From: Dryomyza anilis
Taxonomy: Eukaryota; Arthropoda; Insecta; Diptera; Dryomyzidae
Assembly (NCBI GenBank): GCA_951804985.1
Contig: OX638136.1
Coordinates: 4,467,852-4,531,851, forward strand
Direction of reading: 5' to 3'
Length of the DNA: 64,000 nt
A program made the translations under genes and the position numbers. The notes below the pieces were generated by a model that was not told the DNA's origin, did not search any database, and was given only the letters and a program-made list of their open reading frames with translations. How positions within the stretch are numbered: position 1 is the stretch's first letter; every line of letters begins with the position of its first letter. This document shows, piece after piece, positions 55,060 to 64,000 of this stretch.

Positions 55060-56302
55060 TAGTTTAACGATGGTCTTACTCCTGCCATATTCTCTCTCGT
55101 GTCTTCTCTCTCAGAATGTTCGATTGATGATGTAAATGCTCGCGCCTATTACGACAACTATGAGCCATATACCCTGGCTTTTGGCAATAAAACACTTTCC
55201 TAAAGCGATTTTCATTCTTCTTCTCGGTTCCTTCTGGTCTAACAACCGACTTCACTGCCTGACACATAAGTTAGAACAAATCTTCTTCATATTCTAATTT
55301 GCGAATTTTATGTATTGGTCTGCACACGAGAGCAGCGGTTTCATGAGTAAGTGCACATGTAACCGTCTCCCTAAATGTGACCTTTGGCCTAGTAACCGTA
55401 GAACTTGGTTTCCATATCACGTATTCCGTCTATAAACGCATCAATCTTGCACTTCTCGATAAAGTCACCTGAAGGGTCAGCATACGCTAAGTGAGCCAGG
55501 CGTTCAATTTCAGCTGCATACTCTTGTAGTGTTTCTCCGTTTTTCTGGACATGATTTTTTAATTCTAGTCGATAGATTTCCTTCATGTGTTCGCTGCCAT
55601 ACTTTCTCTGCAAAGAGCCCATAACAGCTTCATAGCGATATCGTTCAGTCTCTGGTATAGTCTGGAGTACTTCTGCTGCACCTGTTTTTCAGGATTCTAC
55701 TAATGCAGCTACACTGTCGTCATTGCGCCACTGATTTCTACTAGCTGCTGTTTCAAATTGTAGTTTAAAAATATTGAATGACGTTGTTCCATCGTAAGTA
55801 GGAGGCTTCAGTTTGAAAACACTAGCATAGTTTTCGTCATGAACATTTACTGAAGGTCTTTTAAACTGCATTTCAGCGAAATCTTGTTCTAATTTTTGCA
55901 TTCTCTCGTCCATATCACCAATATGATTTTGCAGTTCATTAACTTTTCAATGGAGGGCATGAGAAATGTCACGCAGAAATCAGAATTATCCATAAGTTTC
56001 CCTTCCATAACATTCTGATGTTCCAACATGTCCTCGACACTCTGCTGAATACCTTGAATTGCAGTTAGGAGCTGGCTAATATCGCAGTTTATGAAAGTTG
56101 ACGGTAATGCTTCTGCGCATTCTCTATCTTCTTTGTCCATCATAGCCTCAGCTACAAAATCATGCTCTTCCGCATTGATTCCATCTGCCTCCATTGCATC
56201 TCGAAGACGCTGCTGCAACTCCGCTTTATTTCCTGTGGTTGGCACATTTAAGTGCGATAGCAGCTTTCGAAGTTAACTTTTAATTCCACGATCTTCACCA
56301 TT
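55060..56302 (-). pseudogene. Gag of the Mdg3 relic, with SAP motif
   Basis: ATG at 56302-56300 starts MVKIVELK. After a frameshift near 56275 the SAP pattern continues (NVPTTGNKAELQQRLRDA). The coiled coil is short and broken. The capsid-like part (YDGTTSFNIFKLQFE, about 55800-55745) is well kept. A degenerate zinc knuckle lies near 55180 (YCQKPGYMAHSC). Confidence 0.82.
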
Positions 56303-56314
56303 ATTGTGCACACA

Positions 56315-56332
56315 ATCTCACTTCTGACACCA
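56315..56332 (-). other. Primer binding site, tRNA-Leu type
   Basis: On the minus strand TGGTGTCAGAAGTGAGAT differs by one base from the site of the young element and lies directly after the LTR. Confidence 0.8.
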
Positions 56333-56333
56333 A

Positions 56334-56527
56334 TGAAACAATATTAGAATATTCCGTAATAAAATTTATTAAATTGTTCGTATCACTGGATTGTGTGTTC
56401 TTGCCAATAATATTTTTCTGACTGAAAATTTTCACATTTCATTTTTATGTTTTGATATTTCAAATATTACTATATTTAATATACAAACTATTTATAAAGT
56501 GTTTTCAAATACAGTATTTACGCCACA
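56334..56527 (-). repeat. 5' LTR of the Mdg3 relic (194 bp)
   Basis: It runs TGAAACAATATT..ACGCCACA in + orientation. It is short for a Ty3/gypsy LTR, but the 3' copy shows the same ends. Confidence 0.8.
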
Positions 56528-56531
56528 ATAT

Positions 56532-57800
56532 TTTAATTTAAAAAATTAATAATTCAACCATAAATTCATAATTCACTTTATATTTCAAAATTAGTTATCT
56601 GCGCTCAGCAGTACTTGTCAATTTATTCAATATCTCAATTTCATACAAACATATTTTATCGCATTTATTTCGTTTAATAGACCGTGCTATCATTTTATAT
56701 TCTTTCCTATTTATATTTTTTGAAATACTTCTTGTTTTTTTTTGTAATTTGTTCCACCACATGCTACTAATTTACACTTAAGTAATACATAGCGACCTGT
56801 GGGTTTTATTTTAATTTTCCCGTGATTATCATATAATACTAAACTTTTTGTAATTCACTTATAAATATATTTCTTCATTTTAACAATCAATGCATCAATT
56901 ATGGTATTTTTCAACAAATTGTTGTGCATTTTCTTACCCTTTCCTTTTATTTATATTGTCGTTGTCACGGGTGTAGTGATGGACAAAACCTTATAGGGTC
57001 CTTACCCAAATTGGTGAACATTTTTTTTCCTATTTTGATTCTTCATTACAACCATTTCCCCGGTTTGAAACACAATGGGGTGTAATGATTTATCGTAGCT
57101 CGTTTTAGATATTTCTTTTACGTTTTCTTGATTTTGTCTCACTATTTCATGCGCCCGCTGTATTTCATATTTTAATATTTTATTATAATCATCGACATTA
57201 TATAGTGGTGAAACTTTTCGTTTCAAATTAGTTGGCATATCAGAATCATAACCAAATAGTGTTCGGAAAGGTGTTTGACCAGTTGACACATGCATCGTAT
57301 TATTATGGACATGCATTGGCCAATTTAACCATTGATCCCAATTGGCACCATCCTCCTTAGCAAAACATCTCAAATATTCTGCTAATGGTCTGTGACTACG
57401 TTCTAATGATCCATTGGCCTGTGGGTGATAGGGTGTAATGTGCATTTTTTAATACCCAATAATTTGCATACATCAGAAAATAACTTTGACACAAAATTAC
57501 AGCTATTGTCAGTTACAACCTTTTTTGGAATATTGCGGCGTGTTATAATTTCATCATAAAATGCTTTAGCCACTTGCTTGCCTCTGCGTCTGGTATTGCT
57601 ACACAGCACATATATTTTGAAAAATCGTCTTGAAATGTTAAAATGTATTTATTGCCAGATACGGTCTCGGGTAAAATTCCTACTAAGTCCATATAAACTT
57701 TATCAAATGGGCGCGTTTGGTGTATCTGTCAAGACCATTGGCATTTTTGTTAGCTTAGAACTTTTGTTAACTTGGCATTTAGGGCAATTTCTCGTATTCT
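56532..57800 (-). pseudogene. Integrase remnant of the old errantivirus-like element
   Basis: The frames at 57609-57403 and 57445-57002 hold the DDE core: TDNSCNF with its aspartate kept, and HPQANGSLERSHRP with the glutamate kept. A GPYKVLSI tail runs to about 56890. It closely parallels residues 1200-1440 of the intact gag-pol at 38489. Sequence 56532-56890 is AT-rich without recognisable content. Confidence 0.78.
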
Positions 57801-58079
57801 GTTCCTTAATATTTTATATAATCAGACCTTCAATTTCTTCTTATTTTCTTCTATACATATCCTATTTACTATGTAATCATAAAAATTATTTTTTTCTGTT
57901 GATGTAATTATGCCGAAAACATTAAACGTTGATGCAATTAGCCGTACACGGCGTCTGATTCACAATTCATATCTTCTATGGCCTGATTTCGCAATTTGTC
58001 TTGGGTTCCCAGATTATTGGCCTATTCTGCGCCCCTAACAGTTTCTCTGGTTGCTGCTAGACTCAAAATCTCTCATCGC

Positions 58080-58760
58080 CTAACAGTTTTCTAACGTATG
58101 CCCAATTCTTGCACACCATTTGCATTTATTTAAATCCTGATTATTATTATTACTACTATTCCCATTATTATTATTATTAGTACGAATATTATTCCGATAT
58201 TTACTATTTCTATTCTTATTGTTATTATTATTTCTATTTTCATTATGATAATACAAATTATTGTTGTTATTATATCTTCGAAAATTATTATTCATATGAT
58301 TGGCTTGCGTATTATTCTCGTTGCCGTCATTATAATCGTAATTTATTGTTTGTTTTCTACTAGTACAGTTTTGCTCCGGTTCCGGTTCATTATTTGCACA
58401 TCTAACGCTCGTTTCGTGGTAAGTGCCACATTCTTGACAGTAAGGCATGTTTTTCCGACTGATACATTCGTCTCTCGTATGTCCGTCATTATCGCAAAAT
58501 GAACATGTTGGAATAACTTTATCCCTTTCGTCTGCGAACATTTCGTGCCCAAATGATCCACTATTCTTTCCTATAGCAATTTTTTCGCATGCAAGTTTGA
58601 CTTATTATTTAGCATATGTATTTTTAGTGTACTGTCTTCAAGACCTACTTCAAAAGTCTTTTGTAAGGATTTGTCCAGTTCCATTAAAATTGCCTCGTCC
58701 CCTGTGCTGTTATGTTTTTCCTTTATTAATTCCACCGTTTTTCCGTATTTATTTAAAAAT
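58080..58760 (-). pseudogene. Gag remnant of the old errantivirus-like element
   Basis: A segment LMELDKSLQKTFEVGLED (about 58680-58625) parallels the capsid end of the intact Gag. After a frame break it has three knuckle-like motifs (CSFCDNDGHTRDEC, CQECGTYHETSVRC lacking one residue, CKWCARIGHTLENC). They are separated by an Asn-rich run of about 80 residues built on AAT repeats, not seen in the young element. It ends in TAG at 58080. The 280 bases from 57801 to 58079 look like deletion-junction sequence. Confidence 0.75.
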
Positions 58761-59042
58761 TTATTTTTTGTTTACACTATGTTTTCATTATTTTCCTCAA
58801 AACTCACTACAATACAATGTATTTTATTTCGTCCAATTTCGCCATTTAATTGTGTTGTATCATGTTGTGTTTTCTTTAATTTTCATTGTAGGGTTTCCAT
58901 TAAAAATACCAGTTAAGATTTAATTTCCAATAAAATTATTTAAATTACCCAAAATTAGATTTTATTTAAATTATTGACCATTTATTTTAAAAACATATAT
59001 AATTTTTTTTTATATTCCATCTAGAGCGGTTGTTTATTTTTT
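58761..59042. other. AT-rich leader remnant
   Basis: Non-coding leader between gag remnant and primer site; nothing further is recognised. Confidence 0.5.
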
Positions 59043-59060
59043 CTAAAACCGGCTGCGCCA
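59043..59060 (-). other. Primer binding site of the old errantivirus-like element
   Basis: TGGCGCAGCCGGTTTTAG on the minus strand matches the site at 43688-43705 for 16 bases, tying the two elements together. Confidence 0.75.
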
Positions 59061-59061
59061 A

Positions 59062-59875
59062 TGTTAAATATCCCTATTTCATCACTTACTTCATTATCCG
59101 TTTATCCTTTTGATATAACTTTTTATTTTATTTCTTTTTATTGTTCAACTCATGAACTAATTTCTTAATTTAATAACAACCAACTTAAAAGCTAAATAAC
59201 TATAGATTATATACTAATACTTAATCTAAGTTTCAATGCTACTTTTCCAGTGTCTTTTGCTGCTTCAGCCTAGAAACATAATTTTGGCCAATCACAGTGT
59301 GTTTTGCTGCTTTTGCCCAGAAGCATAATTTTAACCAATCACAAGTTCCGTAAAGAACTCAAACAAATTGCACCACGTGCTTTTTTTTCTTCAAGCTAGC
59401 AACTATTAGATTTACAACTATTACTATTAGAATTAAGAACTTTGTTTAGAAACATTGTACTAAATTTATATATAAGAATCTTTGTTTCATAGTTTTAATG
59501 TTCTGATATTTGTATAGAAAATAAAATTATTTTCATTCTCGTTTTTTCACTAAATCGGCTGTTTAATAAAAGTTACAATTGCTGACTAAGTAAATTGTCG
59601 ACGCTTATTTTGGCAACGACAAAAAAGTGTGTCCACAAACCAACATCATTCACTTTTTGTTTTAACAACAAAAAGAATGCATTTAATATTATTTTAAAAG
59701 ATTATAATAATATAATAATAGTTTGGCGCTACAGTCCTGTAAAGAACTTCGGCCGAGCTCTCACCATTTTCAGCTGTGCGTGTTATATTTGTACTCAAAA
59801 GATAGTAATTAATATTTAGCAACAGCAAATACCCACTAAGAAAATATCAATGAACTGCCACGTTATGATTGACTG
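59062..59875 (-). repeat. 5' LTR of the old errantivirus-like element, truncated
   Basis: It starts TGTTAAATATCC in + orientation. It contains the roughly 270 bases missing from the left LTR and a 5'-truncated SINE (59703-59796). The last 20-odd bases of the LTR are absent. Confidence 0.75.
59703..59796 (-). mobile_element. 5'-truncated SINE with AAAAGAT duplication
   Basis: This is the 3' part of the SINE seen at 411 and 48566. AAAAGAT lies on both sides (59696-59702, 59797-59803), and the uninterrupted LTR at 46.9 kb confirms the empty site. Confidence 0.85.
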
Positions 59876-59901
59876 ATTTCAATGATTGAATTCAATTTGT
59901 A

Positions 59902-60805
59902 GGGGAGACCGGGGCTAAGTCGACATCGGGGCAAAGTCAACTTTTGCTTTAAATCGCGAACGCGATGTCAGATCAACTTCAAATTGATACAGTACACGTA
60001 ACATTAGGTGCCACTGTTACTAAAGAAGAGAAATCCATTTGTGCTTGAACTTCAGTTTTTATGTAATAAAATGTGTTTTTTGACTCCAAAAGTTAGATAT
60101 TGATAACGCAGTAAACTTGTACTTGCCATTAAAGTTTTAATTATTTATATATTTTGTTGTTAGTTTTATGTAGTAAGGGGTTAACTTATCATGTCGTTTT
60201 GATTTTTATTTTATTTTTCCATTCAATTCGCATTTTTATTCCAATAATATTAGACAAAGTCTCGTGGGGTAAAGTCGAAACATAACGTTTGGTCAAAGTA
60301 GATTCCGCGAAAATATAATTTATGAAACTTTTTATTCTATGAGTTTTACAAAATAGTCCATTTTTACAATATAAGGAGACTTGTCAATCATTTTACCATG
60401 ATTTAAGAAGTTATTGCAAAAAATAGATAAAATGTGAATAATATGAAAAATGGTGAAACAATTTAGCGGGACCAAAATAAAACAGCACAAATAGTTTTAT
60501 CTTGGAATATATAATTCAATCAATTTGAAATACATCAGCAAAAATGTGCTTTCGCGGAAAAAATTGGGTAGTGTCGACTTTACCTCAGCCTATTTTCAGA
60601 ATCAGTTTTGAGGTTGGGTCGCATTTGCATTTGTTTCGTGGAAACTAAATATTGTAGATTATTACAACTTATGGAACATTTTTAGGTAATGAATCAATCT
60701 ATCCAACTGTATTATTATTTTTGTACTATGTCATTGATATGCTGGTCAAAAATGCTGGTCAAATTCAAATTGAAAAAAAAGGGTCGACTTAGCCCCGGTC
60801 TCCCC
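59902..60805. mobile_element. TA-flanked DNA element with perfect 23-bp TIRs (904 bp)
   Basis: The ends are 23-bp perfect inverted repeats beginning GGGGAGACCGGGGCTAAGTC, between TA at 59900-59901 and 60806-60807. REP-X copies show the empty site TTTGTAATCG. Related GGGG.AAAGTCGA motifs recur inside (59929, 60266, and reversed near 60572). An inverted TTCCGCGAAA/TTTCGCGGAA pair lies at about 60302 and 60551. There is no ORF, so it is non-autonomous. The TA target suggests Tc1/mariner-like or a related group. Confidence 0.85.
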
Positions 60806-61838
60806 TAATCGTTAGCTTCAAGCCAACTGATAAGTCCCATTCACGGTGCTCTAGAAGCAATCACAAGTATGACAAAAATGAGTATAAAAAGTACAAATAG
60901 GGTTATATTCATCATTATTTCTTGTTTAAAATCCGTTTGAACCAAAATCCTACCGTTTCCTTTTCGCATGTTATCGTCATTTACATTCAATTTTTTATTT
61001 TTTTCAATTTATCTATATTTCTTATTATAAATATATTTCACAGTGCGGAAAAATGGCAACTTTTTTAATTGAAAATCGACGTATTATTATTTTGTGCTAT
61101 TATATGGTCTACTGATAAAATTTATAGTATATTCTTATACCCCTACACGTCTGGGTTAAGCGCTATGGGCTCCGAAAGGGTTCAAAGGATAAGAAATATA
61201 GTGCGTCAATCTGTAGCGAAATCGTTCATAGTACGTTTCTATTGTCTAAAGAACGATTATAGGAAACATCCTAAGGATGATTTACACTGAACACTTAAAG
61301 TTTGCATCTTTACGATTAACCACTATTTTTAGTGGTTTTCTATTAACAATTTCGTTAAGGAGTCACTTGTGGAAAAAGTCAGATAACTATCATAATGTCT
61401 TTTGGGAAAATATTCATCTTTAGAAATGAGCTAGGGTCTCCAAACAACTAAATTCTCCAACACGTACTATTTCTGAAATATCCTACTAATAACGAAAAAT
61501 AGTTCTAACTTGAATTTGAATAAAGTTTTAGATATATATTATTACAATAATTTTGGTTCAGTGGAAATTGCAGCTATTCTTAGTTAAAATTATGTCATTG
61601 ATTCCGAATATGGCATTGTTTTTTTCATATAGTTGTTGAGATACGGTCCATTTTTATTTTTTCACAGTTTTGCTCTTGTATTATTTTTCATATTCCAACC
61701 AATGACAATAATGAAAATATCTTTTCAGCATTAGACACGGAGAACTTTGCGCTATAATACAAACATTTTATTTTATGGGAAAAAAATTGGTTTCCTAGAT
61801 ATAGGCAAAAAAAAAAACTAAACAAAAAATTACATTTT
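60806..61838. other. REP-X tail block, then AT-rich sequence
   Basis: 60808-60841 is the displaced end of REP-X copy 4. The rest has no recognised gene. A 73-codon ATG frame at 61072-61290 (with SAMGSERVQRIRNIVRQSV) has no family resemblance that I can name and may be chance. Confidence 0.5.
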
Positions 61839-62668
61839 TATACCCTACACCTATGAAGTACATGGTATATTAACTTATAGTGTAACGCCCCTTAGGAGGC
61901 TTGTCCGGTATGGAATATTATATATATTCATGATCAGCATCACCACCCGAGTCCGTTTAGCCATGTCCGTCTGTCCGTCCGTCTGTCTTGCTGTCCGTAT
62001 ACACGATAACTTGAGAAATACCGCTTAGAATGCGATGAAATTTCGTTTCTATACTTTTTAGCCAAAAGTTAGTTTTGTCAATGTAAATGAGCCAAATTGG
62101 TCAACGGACACGTCCACCTCCCATACAAGAAACTTTTATATAACTTTTAGGAACCAATAACTCGAAAAGTATTCAAAATATACTTATAAAATTTAAAACG
62201 TATTGTTAGAGTTCACATAAAAATATATGATCCAAAAATGGGCGTTATTTTTTCATTTTTTTATTACTCCTCGCTTTTTCATAGTGGACATTTTATTCGC
62301 AAATTATTGAAAACAAAATTATGAAATATTAGCCTTAAATCTCTACAAATTTTTTAAAAGTGGGCGTGCTCCGCTCACATTTATTTTTCTATGTGTTTTA
62401 ACATTTTTTGATTTTTTAATTTTGTTACTTTTACATCAATTTTTTAAATTAATGGAATATACGTCGTCAGAAATTGGATATGTAAATAATATTCTGAGTG
62501 TAAGAATGTTCAGAATAATTAAGAACTTAAGAGGTAGGTATACAATTAAATTCCCCACACTAAAATTCACACCAAATTGTAGGGTATTCCATAGTCGGGC
62601 CCGACCGACTATAAAAGTCCGTCCCTTGTGACCGAAATTACTTATGTGACATAACTTTCCCAACTCGT
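61839..62668 (+). repeat. mini-me/DINE-1-like repeat, family B, older copy
   Basis: It is colinear with 11871-12694 but has many substitutions. The core TTCATGATCAGCATCAC, a (GTCY)n tract (about 61967-61993), the hairpin TAGTCGGGCCCGACCGACTA and the end CCCAACTCG are kept. Confidence 0.87.
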
Positions 62669-62786
62669 TTTTAATAAAAAAATATTATTACTTGGTAAAA
62701 AAATTGCCAAAAACGACTGTTATGCTTTTTTGTTTAGCACCATGTAACTTCTTCTTCGGAATCAGCTAAAAATTTCTGGTTTTTTA

Positions 62787-63636
62787 CACCCAGAAAAAAA
62801 TCATGGTAAATATAATAATATATAAGAAATAAATTAATTTATACCATTAAAATTGGTCAATAAGATGCTTCCCATTAGTTCAGTAATATTGAAACTGTTA
62901 ATACAATGTGTGGTTCTACTATACATTTTATAATGTGATATTTTAATTACAATAGGAAAGATCTATACAAATATATTGATACGTATTATTAATTTTATGA
63001 TAAAGTCGAATTACATTTTGCTAATAATTTATTAAAACAAAAATGTATTTTAGTTAATTTATTGTATAAATTATTTTATTTAAATGTCGAAATTGATATT
63101 CACATTTACAACACACACATAAAAAGACACTCTCGTTGCAATAGGATATAACACATTTAATGTTTGCTTTGGTTTCCAATAAGTGATTGTAGTACTTGAG
63201 TCTGCAGTTATTTTTGAGTTCGTTGCCATAATAGAAGATCGATGTATTATTTATTTTTTGTAATAAATACAAATATAAATATAATTTATTTACATTAAAT
63301 ACATTAAGTCCTTACCAATGTCGCGTTTAATAATGTGGATTATTACAAAAAAAATACATGCGCCCATTTAGGGTAAACACGCAGAATGACGTACAAAAAA
63401 ACATGTTTGTATTCGTTTTTTTCCACGTTTAGTATTATAGGAGGAAACCATTAAATCAACAGTATTTATTCTACTTAAAATAATATTAAAATATTTAAAT
63501 TCATCGTACTGAATTTTTCAATTACTATTGAATTAATTAGAAAACTTTTGATTTAAAAAGAAAAACTATTAAAACATGAACAATAAAATCAATGGTCGTA
63601 CTAATAAGTACTTAATGGGAGATTTTCTTCTGAGTG
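62787..63636. mobile_element. MITE-like element, TA target, CACYCAGAA ends (850 bp)
   Basis: The left end CACCCAGAAAAAAATC and the reversed right end CACTCAGAAGAAAATC match at 14 of 16 bases. TA lies outside both (62785-62786, 63637-63638). The interior is AT-rich without an ORF. No empty site is available in the window. Confidence 0.5.
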
Positions 63637-63638
63637 TA

Positions 63639-64000
63639 CTACACCAAAATTATGGTAATAATATAGCTCTAAGACTTTATTTAAAATTGAAGTTAGAAAT
63701 ATTTTTCTTTATTAGTAGGCTTTTATTTCAGAAATAGTATGAGTAGAAAGGATATGGGCAGAGTAAGCATAATTGATAATGGTGGGTGGAGTTGATAAAA
63801 GTGAGAAGGAGTTGTGTTACTCACTATAAATATTCACTGTGAATGCTGAATAGCGATTTCGATAGATGGAGATGTCAATAGACACCACTAGATGGCCACA
63901 ATGAAGGTTAGAATTCAGTTATTGTAAATAGCTAGCGTGGGATTGTATCACCGCTAAATGCATCACTCGATGTAAGCAGATGTCAATAGACAACATTATA
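63639..64000. other. Non-coding end of window
   Basis: GATGTCAATAGACA occurs at 63871-63884 and again at 63979-63992. They could be direct-repeat flanks or a tandem element cut by the window edge. No gene was found. Confidence 0.4.

Larger units (their letters stand above)
49763..56527 (-). mobile_element. Old Mdg3-type Ty3/gypsy element, nested and inactive
   Basis: LTRs share TGAAACAATATT..TTTACGCCACA ends, and ATAT duplications flank the whole (49759-49762, 56528-56531). It has the tRNA-Leu-type primer site, a SAP-containing gag, and pol with many stops and shifts. It is a distant relative of the young element at 19253. The LTR sequences themselves are unrelated in length (194 bp against 549 bp). 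Confidence 0.88.
46516..59875 (-). mobile_element. Old errantivirus-like element, heavily deleted and nested
   Basis: It is a relative of 34674-44203 in the same orientation, with the same type of primer site and polypurine tract, the same Gag knuckle signature (CSFC..GHTRDEC) and similar integrase. Protease to RNase H is missing. Inside lie a mini-me fragment, a SINE and an entire Mdg3-type relic (49763-56527). Its right end and about 75 bases of flanking REP-X are lost, so no target duplication can be shown. Confidence 0.75.

Noticed and set aside
1..64000. A novel defence or multi-gene host system
   Set aside because: Every coding region with recognisable motifs belongs to a transposable element. 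No cluster of host genes or operon-like arrangement is visible.

Overview
This is an AT-rich eukaryotic window, best read as insect and probably dipteran, made almost entirely of transposable elements. I recognise no single-copy host gene, rRNA, functional tRNA, CRISPR array or bacterial-style operon. The dipteran inference rests on at least a dozen repeats with a (TA)n - TTCTTGATCAGCAT core - (GTCY)n structure (the DINE-1/mini-me type known from flies), and on insect-type Ty3/gypsy elements, one with a retrovirus-like env gene.

Layout. 1-3.4 kb: truncated mini-me repeats, a tRNA-derived SINE, an 88-codon ORF and a pogo-like transposon end (repeat 'REP-X'). 3.44-26.8 kb: three head-to-tail copies of a 5.2-6.0 kb segment. 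Each carries a dead PIF/Harbinger transposon (19-bp TIRs, TAA target duplication, DDE transposase on +, Myb/SANT-like gene on -) with a mini-me inserted in it. Copies 2 and 3 share a second mini-me that copy 1 lacks. Copy 3 alone holds a young Mdg3-type Ty3/gypsy element (19253-25474; 549-bp LTRs differing at 2 sites). The insertions therefore date the duplications as (1,(2,3)). 26.8-30.7 kb: a deleted LTR-element gag/integrase relic, a mini-me and a diverged Harbinger end.

30.7-46.5 kb: a second, more decayed tandem array (mini-me + pogo-like end + AT-rich spacer, three times). Its third unit is split by a complete, very young errantivirus-like element on the minus strand (34674-44203; GTTT target duplication). 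That element has one uninterrupted 1449-codon gag-pol frame but a broken env. The same unit is split again by an unclassified 1.49-kb element whose ends are packed with CCGT/ACGG hairpins (44933-46424). 46.5-59.9 kb: an old, heavily deleted relative of the errantivirus-like element. It contains mini-me and SINE insertions and an old Mdg3-type element (49763-56527), which in turn has an internal 1229-bp tandem duplication and a LINE fragment inside one LTR. 59.9-64 kb: a 904-bp TA-flanked element with perfect 23-bp TIRs, a mini-me, and a second TA-flanked MITE-like element.

Functionally, the parts that could still act are the two young LTR elements. The Mdg3-type element has intact LTR promoters, a tRNA-Leu primer site, a SAP-domain Gag and a clear -1 frameshift site, but one TGA codon cuts its integrase. 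The errantivirus-like element has an intact gag-pol and nearly identical LTRs but cannot make a full Env. The Harbinger copies share disabling mutations, so they were copied passively by segmental duplication.
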